64,000 bases of DNA from CAKVLS01 sp045638465 (GTDB lineage Bacteria > Bacillota > Clostridia > Christensenellales > UBA1242): assembly GCA_045638465.1 (NCBI GenBank), contig JAZUBK010000028.1:1-64000 (forward strand), in the 5' to 3' direction. Shown here in pieces: positions 1 to 8,715 of this stretch. Within the stretch, counting starts at the first letter, position 1. Each line of letters starts with the position of its first letter. The notes beneath the pieces were generated by a model. That model did no database searches, was not told the origin of the DNA, and saw only the letters and a list, made by a program, of their open reading frames with translations. A program made the position numbers and the translations under genes.

Positions 1-42
1 CTCTCTATTTATATTTTCTGCAAAAGTATTATATATAACCTG

Positions 43-957
43 TTAATTTTTTAATTCTTTATAATACATACCTTGGTGCAAATTATCACTTGCCATAATA
101 TTTTCTATTCTATTCATTACCCATTTTTTGCGACCACAAAACTCTGGTGCAATCAACAGATCTTTCGGTGCATCTCCAGTCACTCTGTGTACAACTATAT
201 CTTCTCTTAGGTGGGTTAAAATATATATTACTTTTTCGATATAGTCTTCCATCGCAATAGGGGTGTATTTATTTTCGTTATAAAGTTTTTCTAGGGCAGT
301 ATTTTTTATAACATAAGTTGAGTGAATTTTTAGGCCTTTTACTTTGCTTTCGTTTATAAATGATAAAGTGTTGTAGACATCATCATCTTCCTCGCCAGGC
401 AAACCTAACATAAGGTGTGTTACAACATCTATATCATAATCTGTCAAAAGCATAAGGGCTTTGGTGAAATCTTCATTGGTATAGCATCTATTAATTATCT
501 TGCCTACGTTTTCGTTTATGGTTTGAAGGCCAAGCTCCACCCAAACATAAAGGCCTCTTTTTTTGTACTCAAGTAAAAGATTTGCTACTTCTTGGTTTAT
601 ACAATCGGGCCTCGTTGCTATAGCAAGGGCTACTATTCTATTATCTATTAGTGCTTCATCGTATTTTTTCTTTAGATTATCTATAGTATCATAGGTGTTA
701 GTAAAATTTTGAAAATAAGCGATATATTTATCTGCTCTTTTGCCACGATAACTATTAATGAAGTTTGTAACCTGGTCTTTTATGCTTATCCTCTTGGTGT
801 TTTCGCCAGAGCCCCGTTCTCCGCAAAATATACACCCGCCAAAACCACACTTGCCGTCACGGTTAGGACAAGTAAACCCTCCGTCAATACAAATTTTTAG
901 GGTGCGCTCTCCAAACTTGTTTTTTAAAAAGGTGTTTAATTTATTATATCTATCCAT
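43..957 (-). CDS. YhcC/YtqA-type radical SAM protein
   Basis: The 304-residue protein looks like the TIGR01212 (YhcC/YtqA) family of radical SAM enzymes. It has the spaced cluster motif typical of that family: Cys30, then Cys42 and Cys45 in the GGCIFC segment, instead of the usual CxxxCxxC. A later VELGLQT segment and the LMLGLPGE segment also fit the family. The biochemical role of the family is not settled, though a tRNA-modification role has been suggested. The start codon overlaps the 3' end of the upstream Nudix gene by 8 bases, so the two are probably co-transcribed and translationally coupled. The family call is firm and the substrate is unknown. Confidence 0.85.
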   Translation of the reverse strand: MDRYNKLNTFLKNKFGERTLKICIDGGFTCPNRDGKCGFGGCIFCGERGSGENTKRISIKDQVTNFINSYRGKRADKYIAYFQNFTNTYDTIDNLKKKYDEALIDNRIVALAIATRPDCINQEVANLLLEYKKRGLYVWVELGLQTINENVGKIINRCYTNEDFTKALMLLTDYDIDVVTHLMLGLPGEEDDDVYNTLSFINESKVKGLKIHSTYVIKNTALEKLYNENKYTPIAMEDYIEKVIYILTHLREDIVVHRVTGDAPKDLLIAPEFCGRKKWVMNRIENIMASDNLHQGMYYKELKN

Positions 958-1483
958 TGTTTTTCTCTTGTAAATAAATTTCTAGTTGGGCAAAAGCATC
1001 TAAAACTTCTTGAGCTATTATTTTGTTTATTTGTGTTTGGCTATCATTTATAAAACTTTTTATATAATTTTCGGCATCTTTGTAGTTTACCTTTGATAAA
1101 GTAAAGTTATATTCGCGCTCTTGAGGGGTAAAGTTTGTGTTTGCCTCATTTGGTAATTTGTCGGTCTTTACATAAAAATATAATATATTTGACCTACGAT
1201 AACGTTTGTCAGATGTAACAGTATAATGGCGCAACTCAAAAAATGGTCCCTCCACCTCTTCTCTTGCTATTTCCATACCTGTTTCTTCTTTTAACTCACG
1301 AATAAGTGCATTATAGATATCTTCGCCCCGCTCTACATGGCCACCTGGAAGTTGGCAACCACCATTTGATGTGGCAATCCATACCTCTCCGGCACTATTT
1401 TGGACAAAGGCTTTGACTCTGGTAACAAATATTGTAACATCTTCGTCTTTTATATTTAGTTTGTTGTGAGATAATATTTGCAT
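950..1483 (-). CDS. Nudix hydrolase
   Basis: This 177-residue protein carries a complete Nudix box at about residues 48-70 (GHVERGE, then RELKEETGM). The box binds divalent metal for hydrolysis of nucleoside diphosphates linked to another group. The flanking sequence does not reveal the substrate. The start is preceded by an AAAGGAA ribosome binding site on the minus strand. It is the first gene of a two-gene unit with the radical SAM gene, with an 8-base overlap. A second, unrelated Nudix gene lies at 28469-28993. Confidence 0.88.
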   Translation of the reverse strand: MQILSHNKLNIKDEDVTIFVTRVKAFVQNSAGEVWIATSNGGCQLPGGHVERGEDIYNALIRELKEETGMEIAREEVEGPFFELRHYTVTSDKRYRRSNILYFYVKTDKLPNEANTNFTPQEREYNFTLSKVNYKDAENYIKSFINDSQTQINKIIAQEVLDAFAQLEIYLQEKNNG

Positions 1484-1563
1484 TTGTTTTTTTCCTTTAC
1501 GAGAGTATTATAGCATAAGGATTTGATTTTTGTTAATAAATAAAGTGCCTTTGTAAATAAATA

Positions 1564-1593
1564 ATAAAAAACAACCGATATTTTCGGTTGTTT
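1564..1593 (-). terminator. Intrinsic terminator after the YbaK-like gene
   Basis: A 10-bp perfect stem (arms 1569-1578 and 1584-1593) with a 5-base loop is followed on the minus strand by a U-rich run. It lies downstream of the YbaK-like gene and upstream of the Nudix promoter region, so it separates the two units. Confidence 0.8.
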
Positions 1594-1654
1594 GATTTAG
1601 TATTTTTTAAAGAATCTTTGATTTATCTTCCTACTTTGTTTTTTAGTCACAATA

Positions 1655-2134
1655 TTATTCTGACATTGGCTTTGTTACATCTATCCAAGAGATAAAGTTT
1701 GTGCTATGTTTTTCTATTTCATCAGGGGTTAATTTGATAGCGCTATTACTACTGCCACATGCAGGGTGGATATACTCAAACCTTCTTAGTGACATATCAA
1801 GATAAACCCTAACACCATTATTTACACAAAATGGACAAACTCCGCCTACTGCGTGGCCAATTATCTTTTCTGTTTCTTCATATGATAACATTTTGGCCTT
1901 TTGGTTACTGAAGGTATCTTTGTATTTGCGGTTATCTACCTTTACATCTCCTGCCATTACTATAAGCATAGGCCCCTCTGCAGTAACAAAAGAAAGGGTC
2001 TTTGCTATCTCAGCCTCGCTGCAACCAACGGCAGCAGCAGCCAAAGATACAGTGGCTGTTGATATATCAAAGACATAAACTCTATCGCCTAAATTATTAT
2101 CTTCAAAATATTTCTTTACAATTTCTAGTGACAT
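1655..2134 (-). CDS. YbaK/EbsC-family aminoacyl-tRNA deacylase
   Basis: This 159-residue single-domain protein matches the YbaK/EbsC (ProX-like) editing family, whose members hydrolyse mischarged aminoacyl-tRNAs in trans. Supporting segments are an early block (residues about 35-70) ending in VMAGDVKVDN, a GHAVGGVCPF glycine-rich loop, and a C-terminal HPACGSSNSAIKLTPDE segment. Length is normal for a free-standing deacylase. An AGGAGA ribosome binding site precedes the ATG, and the gene ends before a clear terminator, so it appears monocistronic. Which tRNA it corrects cannot be told from sequence. Confidence 0.85.
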   Translation of the reverse strand: MSLEIVKKYFEDNNLGDRVYVFDISTATVSLAAAAVGCSEAEIAKTLSFVTAEGPMLIVMAGDVKVDNRKYKDTFSNQKAKMLSYEETEKIIGHAVGGVCPFCVNNGVRVYLDMSLRRFEYIHPACGSSNSAIKLTPDEIEKHSTNFISWIDVTKPMSE

Positions 2135-2234
2135 TTTTATTTCTCCTGAAATTAATTATATATTCTATTTTTTGTTTTGGCAAAAGATTTAGTAATAAGA
2201 AATATAAATAATACTCAACATAATATGACTTTAC

Positions 2235-2270
2235 AAAAAAAGAGCGAAGATTTTTCTTTGCTCTTTTTTT
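2235..2270 (-). terminator. Terminator hairpin after the GNAT gene
   Basis: Near-perfect 16-bp arms (2235-2250 and 2255-2270, one G-U) carry an A run on one side and a T run on the other. The hairpin can act in both directions, but its nearest upstream gene is the GNAT gene ending at 2279. Confidence 0.75.
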
Positions 2271-2278
2271 ATTTATAT

Positions 2279-2764
2279 TTAATCAAACTTTTTTAGCATA
2301 GTTATCATACGATTATTATAACCGTGCTTTTTGTAAAAGTTATAACCTTTTTCGTTATAGGCAAAAACATCTAACATAACATACTCACAACCATTATCTT
2401 TTAAATAATTTTCGGCGTGAGTTAGTAGTTTATCTCCGACACCGCCGCCACGGTAATTTTTACTTATGATCAGTTCTTGGACAATTCCCATTTTTGGGCA
2501 CTTATAGTCAAGTTTGTCCATGTCGTCATATTCCCTTTGGAAACAAGCTATCATTCCAATAATGTTATTACCCTCTTTTGCTAAAAACATTTTACCATTT
2601 TTAGAGGCTACCTCTGATAGAGTTTGGACAAAATACTCTTCTCTATACTCGGGAGTTATAATATTTAACTTATCTTGGTCGATAGAGGTTACAAATTCTT
2701 GAAGCTCAACCAAAAGGTCTTTTACCTTTTCTTGATAAAGGTTTTGGTATTCGATAATTTCCAT
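2279..2764 (-). CDS. GNAT-family N-acetyltransferase
   Basis: A 161-residue protein with the GNAT fold. The acetyl-CoA pyrophosphate-binding loop reads YRGGGVGDKLL, just after a beta-strand segment QELIIS. A late YNFYKKHGY segment matches the usual final helix-strand of the fold. Such enzymes transfer an acetyl group from acetyl-CoA to an amine, and the acceptor here is unknown. The ribosome binding site is AAAGGACG. The gene lies 18 bases downstream of pflB's stop codon but on the opposite side of the operon flow: pflB ends at 2783 and this gene begins at 2764, so read-through from pflA-pflB is possible. Confidence 0.85.
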   Translation of the reverse strand: MEIIEYQNLYQEKVKDLLVELQEFVTSIDQDKLNIITPEYREEYFVQTLSEVASKNGKMFLAKEGNNIIGMIACFQREYDDMDKLDYKCPKMGIVQELIISKNYRGGGVGDKLLTHAENYLKDNGCEYVMLDVFAYNEKGYNFYKKHGYNNRMITMLKKFD

Positions 2765-2782
2765 TAAACGTCCTTTGTTATA

Positions 2783-5011
2783 TTACAATCTTTCGTGAAT
2801 AGTACGTGCGATAACGTCGTCTTGTTGTTCTTTTGTTAGTTTTACAAAGTTAACTGCATAGCCTGAAACTCTAATTGTTAGTTGAGGGTATTTTTCTGGG
2901 TGGTTTTGTGCATCAATCAATGTTTCTCTATTAAATACATTTACATTTAGGTGGTGGCCTTTACTCTTCATATAGCCATCTAGCAAGGTACAAAGGTTAG
3001 AAATTTGGCCATCAAGGTCTTTACCCAAAGACGCAGGAACAATAGAAAATGTATTTGAGATGCCATCTCTTGCATTTTCATATTTTAGCTTTGCAACTGA
3101 CTCTAGAGATGCAAGAGCTCCGCTTTTGTCTCTGCCTGGCATTGGGTTTGCGCCTGGCGCTAGTGGTTCTCCGCCCTTTCTTCCGTCTGGAGTTGAACCT
3201 GTCTTTTTGCCATAAACTACATTTGATGTAATAGTCAAAATACTAGTTGTTGGTTCTGCGTTGCGGTATGTTTTGTGGCTACGAACCTTTTTCATAAATC
3301 TATCTACGATGTCAACAGCTATTTCGTCCGCTCTATCGTCGTTGTTACCATATTTAGGGAAATCACCTTCAACAACATAGTCTACAACCATGCCATCTTC
3401 GTCACGGATTGTTTTTACCTTTGCATATTTGATTGCAGCCAAACTATCTGCCGCACATGAAAGTCCTGCGATACCTGTTGCAAAGAATCTATGCACTTTA
3501 TTATCATGAAGGGACATTTCTAGAGCTTCGTAGCAATATTTGTCGTGCATATAATGTATGCAGTTTAGGGTGTTAACATATAGTTCTACAAGCCAATCCA
3601 TCATTTGGTCATACTTTTGCATAACTTCGTCAAAGTCTAGGTATTCACTCTTTACCGCTTCAAATTTTGGAGAAACTTGTTGTTTTGTCTTTTCGTCTAT
3701 GCCACCATTGATTGCATAAAGAAGACATTTAGCAAGGTTTGCTCTCGCTCCAAAAAATTGCATATCTTTACCGATTTTCATACAGCTTACGCAACATGCA
3801 ATAGCATAATCGTCACCCATATATTCACGCATAAGGTCATCATTTTCATACTGGATAGCACAAGTTTTGATAGACATTTTTGCGCAATATCTTTTGAATT
3901 TTTCTGGCAAGTTTTGTGACCACAAAATTGTTAGGTTTGGCTCTGGAGAGTGACCAAGGTTGTCTAAGGTGTGAAGTATTCTAAAGGCAGTCTTAGTTAC
4001 AAGAGGTCTGCCGTCTAGCGCAACACCACCGATAGATTCTGTAACCCAAGTAGGGTCGCCAGAGAATAGTTTGTTATATTCTGGAGTTCTCATAAACTTA
4101 ACTAGTCTTAGTTTCATAACAAAATGATCTATAAGTTCTTGAGCCTCAACTTCGGTTAGGCTTCCGTTTTTTAAATCTCTCTCGATATAGATATCCAAAA
4201 AGGCAGTATTTCTACCTATAGACATAGCTGCACCGTTTTGATCTTTGATTGCACCTAAATATCCAAAGTATAAAAATTGAACTGCTTGTTGAGCGTTTGT
4301 AGCTGGATTAGAAATATCCACACCATACTTAGCAGCCATCTCTTTTAGTTCGTATAGAGCTTTAATTTGGTCTGAAGTTTCTTCTCTATCTCTGATGTCG
4401 TCAGCAGTAAAACTGTTTGTTTTTTCTTTAAGATATGCGGCTTTTTCTTCGATAAGTCTATCAACACCATACAAAGCAACTCTACGATAGTCGCCAATGA
4501 TTCTTCCTCTGCCGTATGCATCAGGAAGGCCAGTAATAATACCTACGTGTCTTGCAAGTTTCATTTCATCTGTATACACATCAAAAACACCTTGGTTATG
4601 GGTTTTGCGGTATTTTGAAAAAATATGTTTGATTGCTGGGTTTAGTTCAAAGCCGTAAGATGTAAGTGCACTTTCGCTAGATCTTACCCCACCAAAAACA
4701 TGAAGGGCTCTTTTTAATGGTTTGTCTGTTTGAAGGCCTACTATTTTTTCTAAATCTTTGTTGATATATCCTGCATCGTGGCTAGTGATGGTAGAAACAA
4801 TATTTGTATCTGCCTCCAAAACTCCACCTGCTGCTTTTTCTTTTAGACTCAAAAAGTTCACTTGTTCATTTAGTTCATTGGTTGCAGCTGTTGGACCTTG
4901 CAAAAAACTATCGTCGCCGTCGTATAAAGTATAGTTTGTTAGTATAAAGTCTCTTACGTCAATTTCTTTACACCAATCACCCTCTATAAAACCTTTCCAT
5001 TCTTCTCTCAT
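2783..5011 (-). CDS. pflB: Pyruvate formate-lyase (formate C-acetyltransferase)
   Basis: This 742-residue glycyl-radical enzyme converts pyruvate and CoA to acetyl-CoA and formate in anaerobic mixed-acid fermentation. The catalytic cysteine pair is Cys406-Cys407 in the ACCVS motif, and the radical-bearing glycine is Gly717 in RVSGYAVNF near the C-terminus. Both are intact and length is normal. A strong GGGGAGG ribosome binding site precedes the start. It lies 1 base downstream of pflA, so activase and enzyme are made from one transcript. The gene order pflA then pflB is inverted relative to E. coli. Together with the acetate kinase-like gene at 29.0 kb, it fits an acetate/formate fermentation. 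Confidence 0.98.
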   Translation of the reverse strand: MREEWKGFIEGDWCKEIDVRDFILTNYTLYDGDDSFLQGPTAATNELNEQVNFLSLKEKAAGGVLEADTNIVSTITSHDAGYINKDLEKIVGLQTDKPLKRALHVFGGVRSSESALTSYGFELNPAIKHIFSKYRKTHNQGVFDVYTDEMKLARHVGIITGLPDAYGRGRIIGDYRRVALYGVDRLIEEKAAYLKEKTNSFTADDIRDREETSDQIKALYELKEMAAKYGVDISNPATNAQQAVQFLYFGYLGAIKDQNGAAMSIGRNTAFLDIYIERDLKNGSLTEVEAQELIDHFVMKLRLVKFMRTPEYNKLFSGDPTWVTESIGGVALDGRPLVTKTAFRILHTLDNLGHSPEPNLTILWSQNLPEKFKRYCAKMSIKTCAIQYENDDLMREYMGDDYAIACCVSCMKIGKDMQFFGARANLAKCLLYAINGGIDEKTKQQVSPKFEAVKSEYLDFDEVMQKYDQMMDWLVELYVNTLNCIHYMHDKYCYEALEMSLHDNKVHRFFATGIAGLSCAADSLAAIKYAKVKTIRDEDGMVVDYVVEGDFPKYGNNDDRADEIAVDIVDRFMKKVRSHKTYRNAEPTTSILTITSNVVYGKKTGSTPDGRKGGEPLAPGANPMPGRDKSGALASLESVAKLKYENARDGISNTFSIVPASLGKDLDGQISNLCTLLDGYMKSKGHHLNVNVFNRETLIDAQNHPEKYPQLTIRVSGYAVNFVKLTKEQQDDVIARTIHERL

Positions 5012-5012
5012 G

Positions 5013-5741
5013 CTAATTTTCCTCCCCTGTTAAAATTTTTTGAGCTAAAAGTATAGAGTCTTTTGTCGGAGGCTCTACATCTTTTAGTTTGTAATCTATT
5101 TTTAGTTTTTCGTATTTTACCACACCCATTGAGTGATAAGGCAAAACTTCTATTTTCTTTATATTATCAAGAGTATCTAAAAAACTTCTCAATTTTTTTA
5201 TATCATCTTCGTTGTCTGTATATCCAGGAACTAAGACATATCTTATCCACATAGGAATATTTTTTCTGTTTAGATACCTTGCAAAATTAAGTATGTTTTT
5301 GTTAGACTTGCCTGTAAGATTTTGGTGGTTTGCATCTTCTATGTGCTTGATATCCAAAAGCACCAAATCAGTAAGGCTCAATAATTTATCAATTTTTACA
5401 TCTGTTTCGACGCTGGTGTTGTACATAATACCAGAAGTGTCAATACAGGTGTTGATATTATAGCTTTTTAGTTTTTCAAAAAGCTCAATAACAAAATCAA
5501 GTTGCAAAAGAGGTTCGCCACCCGAAAGGGTTACTCCTCCTTCTTTGCCATAATAATTTTTGTACTTTAGTATTTCTGCAAGGAGACTATCTATTGATAT
5601 CTCTTGACCGTTTGAAATGTCCCAAGAGTCTGGGTTGTGACAATATAAACATCTCATCGGACAACCTTGCATAAAGACTACAAAACGAATTCCAGGGCCG
5701 TCTACTGCGCCAAAAGTTTCTATCGAATGTATTTTTGCCAT
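5013..5741 (-). CDS. pflA: Pyruvate formate-lyase-activating enzyme
   Basis: A 242-residue radical SAM enzyme that installs the glycyl radical on pyruvate formate-lyase using S-adenosylmethionine and a [4Fe-4S] cluster. The cluster cysteines are Cys27, Cys31 and Cys34 (CxxxCxxC, followed by HNPD). The SGGEPLLQ motif that contacts SAM follows. A textbook AAAGGAGG ribosome binding site precedes ATG. The gene directly precedes pflB, its substrate, which removes doubt over its specificity among glycyl-radical activases. Confidence 0.97.
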   Translation of the reverse strand: MAKIHSIETFGAVDGPGIRFVVFMQGCPMRCLYCHNPDSWDISNGQEISIDSLLAEILKYKNYYGKEGGVTLSGGEPLLQLDFVIELFEKLKSYNINTCIDTSGIMYNTSVETDVKIDKLLSLTDLVLLDIKHIEDANHQNLTGKSNKNILNFARYLNRKNIPMWIRYVLVPGYTDNEDDIKKLRSFLDTLDNIKKIEVLPYHSMGVVKYEKLKIDYKLKDVEPPTKDSILLAQKILTGEEN

Positions 5742-5755
5742 AGCCCTTTCCTCCT

Positions 5756-6622
5756 TTAGTGTAGTTTTAATAATTTGTCGATTATTTTATCATAAATTTC
5801 TTTTGATACTTTTTCGCTATTTATTTGTCCCCTAAAGCCATGGAAATCACTGCCTCCGCATACCATTAAATTATGCTCTTTTGCAAAGGCAAGTAGATGC
5901 TGCCTTTTTTTCTCATCGGCTGTCGGGTGGAAAACTTCAATTCCGTCGACATAGTCTTTTGCTATATTTAATATGTATTCAGCGTTGTCACCGTATTCGT
6001 AAGGGTGAGCCAAAAACATAAGAGTGTGGTTTTGGTCGCAAAACTCACGGATTTGTTTAAGTGATGCACAAACATCGGACATATCAACAAAGAATTTTGA
6101 GTGGATATTATCTAGACCTTTACGCGTAAAGGGTCTGTCGTTTGTAACAAAGTCTGGGTTTTCTTCGACAAGCATTTGGTAGGCTTTTGGGTTTTTGATA
6201 AGCTCCGCCAAAAATTCTCTAAATATCCACGCCCCAGGAATTGTATAGTCATAACCATCTACGTCGAAATCAAAATCTATGCCCAAGTTTTTGAAGTGCT
6301 TGATTACTCTTTTTGCTTTTATTTTGCTCTCATCTATCCTTGTTGGACAGTTCTTTTCGATAAAGTCTGACATTTTGTCATAATCAAAACCATAACAAAG
6401 CACATGTATAGAACAGCCCCCTGCATTGCTCAAAAGTTCAGTGCCTGGCAAAATCTCTATTCCTTGGTTTTTTATATCCAAATCTTTATAGCCACTTACT
6501 GTGTCATGGTCTGTAATAGAAATTGCAAAAAGGTTGTTTTCCTTTGCTTTTGCTATTATTTCTTCTACTTGAAGTAGCCCATCTGAGTGGACTGTGTGCA
6601 TATGTAAATCGACGTTTTTCAT
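5756..6622 (-). CDS. PHP-domain phosphoesterase, leaderless start
   Basis: A PHP-family metal-dependent phosphoesterase resembling the TrpH/YciV (3',5'-nucleotide/RNase AM-like) group. The N-terminal DLHMHTVHSDG motif, the ITDHDT motif, LAHPYEYG and a C-terminal GGSDFHG supply the usual metal ligands. I place the start at the internal ATG at 6622 (288 residues) rather than further upstream. The reason is that a near-consensus promoter (-35 TTGATA, 17 bases, -10 TATAAT) ends only 9 bases before this ATG, leaving no room for a ribosome binding site. The extra N-terminal residues of the longer frame would lie inside the promoter. Substrate is inferred at family level only. Confidence 0.88.
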   Translation of the reverse strand: MKNVDLHMHTVHSDGLLQVEEIIAKAKENNLFAISITDHDTVSGYKDLDIKNQGIEILPGTELLSNAGGCSIHVLCYGFDYDKMSDFIEKNCPTRIDESKIKAKRVIKHFKNLGIDFDFDVDGYDYTIPGAWIFREFLAELIKNPKAYQMLVEENPDFVTNDRPFTRKGLDNIHSKFFVDMSDVCASLKQIREFCDQNHTLMFLAHPYEYGDNAEYILNIAKDYVDGIEVFHPTADEKKRQHLLAFAKEHNLMVCGGSDFHGFRGQINSEKVSKEIYDKIIDKLLKLH

Positions 6623-6631
6623 GGTGAAAAT

Positions 6632-6660
6632 ATTATACCTTTTTTTTATACAAATATCAA
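6632..6660 (-). promoter_or_regulatory. Promoter abutting the PHP gene start
   Basis: On the minus strand, -35 TTGATA (6655-6660) and -10 TATAAT (6632-6637) are separated by 17 bases. The expected transcription start is about 6625, 2-4 bases before the ATG at 6622, which implies a leaderless mRNA. Confidence 0.75.
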
Positions 6661-6667
6661 TCAAAAC

Positions 6668-6697
6668 AAAAAGCAAGTTTAACAAAACTTGCTTTTA
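6668..6697 (-). terminator. Terminator after the DUF1828-like gene
   Basis: The hairpin pairs an AAGCAAGTTT arm with an AAACTTGCTT arm around a short loop and has a U-rich exit on the minus strand. It lies right after the gene ending at 6702 and immediately before the PHP promoter. Confidence 0.65.
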
Positions 6698-6701
6698 TTT
6701 T

Positions 6702-7103
6702 TTATTCTTCGTCTTCATACTCAAATTGTAAATCAAGGTATGATAAAAGTATAATTGCTTGGTATAATCTACCTATTGCATATACACATGTATTTTCGTT
6801 ATCAGTCTTTACCATAAGTTCGTGAGATGGACCTATTGTTACATCTAACACTGACAAAACTTTGTTTACATAGTTTGAAACATCGTCGTCTTCTAGCGTA
6901 ATGTCTTGCGTAGTTAGTTTGTCAAAGGTTTGGCCAAGATCTGACAAAACAATCTTGCCATCACTTTCCGAAATTGCTATAGGGAAAGTTTCTTCCTCTC
7001 CTAAATAACAAACTAAGTTTGTATTTAATATAGTAGCGCCTGTGTATTTTGTAAATACATTTGATTCTGCTAAGTTTTTCTTTATTTTTTCAAAATCTAT
7101 CAT
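6702..7103 (-). CDS. DUF1828-like protein of unknown function
   Basis: A 133-residue acidic protein. The central stretch (PIAISESDGKIVLSDLGQTF) resembles the N-terminal part of DUF1828 proteins, which carry a similar 'DG-hydrophobic-LTD-G-T' pattern. I have no function to offer. It overlaps the upstream gene by 4 bases and has a GGAGG ribosome binding site, so the pair is co-translated and the two products likely work together. It ends in a run of acidic residues (EYEDEE). The family assignment is tentative because it was made by eye. Confidence 0.55.
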   Translation of the reverse strand: MIDFEKIKKNLAESNVFTKYTGATILNTNLVCYLGEEETFPIAISESDGKIVLSDLGQTFDKLTTQDITLEDDDVSNYVNKVLSVLDVTIGPSHELMVKTDNENTCVYAIGRLYQAIILLSYLDLQFEYEDEE

Positions 7104-8437
7104 TGTACTTTTCCTCCATCTCCACCTTGCTCAAGTGGTATTGTTATTTGACCTTCGGCATGTTGTGGTTTTTTAGAGGTTTCTTCCTCTACTTGTGAGT
7201 TTGTGCCATTTACTTCTTGCTCTTGATCTGCATATGGGCTATGTCTATTATCACCTTTTATATAGGCATCAACATAAATAGATACTTGGCCATCATTTCT
7301 GATATATGTGTTTGGAGCAAGTGAAGCTTTTATTGGTTGTTCTATATCTACTTGAGCTGGGATTTCGTCTCTTAGTTCGGTTGAATATTCTGGACAAACC
7401 ATTCTTCCGACTTTCTTTAGGTTGTGTCTGTCAAGAAGGTTGTTTGGAATAGGAACAACACTCATGTTCATTTCTTTCATAAAGTCTGTAGCCATAGCAT
7501 CAAAATTTTCATATCTATGTTCTGAAGAACCTTTTGCAAGATTTCTATTAATAGGTGTTGGGTAGATATCGTAAGATTGGTTTTGAGTCAATGTTACTCT
7601 ATCATGCAAAAGTCCTTTGTGAACGTGTGAGTGAGTTGTGTTAGGGGCTTTTACACCGTCGGTTTGAAAATACCCTTCTTTGTCAAATTTGTTTAGGTGT
7701 TGAGATAGTGGCTCATAATCCCATCTCTCTAAAGTAAACTTTGCATCTTCTCTGCCTCTGTAGTACATAGAAAATTTAATTCCACTCTTTGCGCCTCTTT
7801 GTACGGCATCATATGCTTTTGCAGTTTCTACTGTAAGCTCTCCAACCAAAACTTGTCCGTCTACATTGAAAAGGAATTTTTTTGTTTCGATTTTTGAAGA
7901 ATGTGTGTTTGATCTTACTTCCCACTCTGTAATCGGGAATTTTTTTGCTTTGATAAAGGCATCTCTCATTTCGTCAGAATAAGTGAATACATATTCTTCT
8001 CCCTCTCTTGATGGCTCGTCAGTTGGAAGATCCTTTTTTCTATAACCTGATGGGATACTATAATTTGTGGTAGCGTCAGGACCAAATACATTGTGTAAGT
8101 GTTGGTCGCATAGCGCAATAAGTTTAGGTGTGTTTTTTGGATTAGAAATCCACCTTGCTTTCTTTATTTCAAATTCATATTGACTAAGTTTAGACTCATC
8201 AAATGCTTTACCAAAATATTTAAGTGAAAATGGCCTTTTTGCACGGTGAGTCAAAGATCTTGCATAGTCTGTAAGATACATTTGCTCTGCAGATGTGATG
8301 TGTTCGCTCTTTGGAGAAAAATTCTTACCATCTCCTTTGCCGCGATTATTCTTTTGATGGCCCTTGTGTCTGTCTTTTTTAGAGTGTCCTTTATTTTCTT
8401 GAGTTAGAACAACTTTTTTCTTCTTTTTCTTTCCCAT
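7100..8437 (-). CDS. Unknown 445-residue protein with basic N-terminus
   Basis: I do not recognise this protein. The start is set at the ATG at 8437 because GGAGGG sits 5 bases upstream, and the longer in-frame alternative at 8464 lacks a site. The first 45 residues are extremely Lys/His/Arg/Asn-rich (a KKKKKK block, GHSKKDRHKGHQK), suggesting nucleic-acid or ribosome contact. The rest is soluble and mixed, with a His cluster HSHVHKG near residue 270, and the last 45 residues are low-complexity Gln/Glu/Gly. There are no membrane segments or signal peptide. It is the first gene of a two-gene operon with the DUF1828-like gene, with a 4-base overlap. Confidence 0.6.
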   Translation of the reverse strand: MGKKKKKKVVLTQENKGHSKKDRHKGHQKNNRGKGDGKNFSPKSEHITSAEQMYLTDYARSLTHRAKRPFSLKYFGKAFDESKLSQYEFEIKKARWISNPKNTPKLIALCDQHLHNVFGPDATTNYSIPSGYRKKDLPTDEPSREGEEYVFTYSDEMRDAFIKAKKFPITEWEVRSNTHSSKIETKKFLFNVDGQVLVGELTVETAKAYDAVQRGAKSGIKFSMYYRGREDAKFTLERWDYEPLSQHLNKFDKEGYFQTDGVKAPNTTHSHVHKGLLHDRVTLTQNQSYDIYPTPINRNLAKGSSEHRYENFDAMATDFMKEMNMSVVPIPNNLLDRHNLKKVGRMVCPEYSTELRDEIPAQVDIEQPIKASLAPNTYIRNDGQVSIYVDAYIKGDNRHSPYADQEQEVNGTNSQVEEETSKKPQHAEGQITIPLEQGGDGGKVQ

Positions 8438-8494
8438 AACTTCCCTCCAAAAAAAATTTTTCACAAGTAAGTAACATATTTATTTATTATAATT

Positions 8495-8523
8495 ATAATA
8501 ACACTAGTATTTTATATTGTCAA
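8495..8523 (-). promoter_or_regulatory. Promoter for the 7.1-8.4 kb operon
   Basis: On the minus strand, a perfect -35 TTGACA (8518-8523) and -10 TATTAT (8495-8500) are separated by 17 bases. The predicted 5' untranslated region is about 50 bases and includes the GGAGGG ribosome binding site. Confidence 0.75.
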
Positions 8524-8639
8524 TATAACAAAAAGCGGCTTTTTAACTTTTTTTATATGCAGATAAACACATTTTTAGCAATTTATAGCCAGATTTTTAA
8601 GAAAAATATGTCGTTTTGTGGCTATTTTTGTAGATGCCG

Positions 8640-8668
8640 TTGCACAAAAAATTTATTTGCGGTAATAT
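8640..8668 (+). promoter_or_regulatory. Promoter for the Spo0A-like gene
   Basis: -35 TTGCAC (8640-8645) and -10 TAATAT (8663-8668) are separated by 17 bases. The expected start is around 8675, giving a leader of about 40 bases. The nearest purine-rich site (AAAAGGA, about 8695-8701) is unusually far from the ATG at 8716. Confidence 0.55.
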
Positions 8669-8715
8669 GAAAGTCCGTTTGCAAACAAATCAAATAAAAG
8701 GAACGGCGACAGGAA

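Noticed and set aside
8605..8620. Possible 0A box (ATGTCGTTTT) upstream of the Spo0A-like gene
   Set aside because: Only the TGTCG core matches. The flanking A run is replaced by T, so it is too weak to call.
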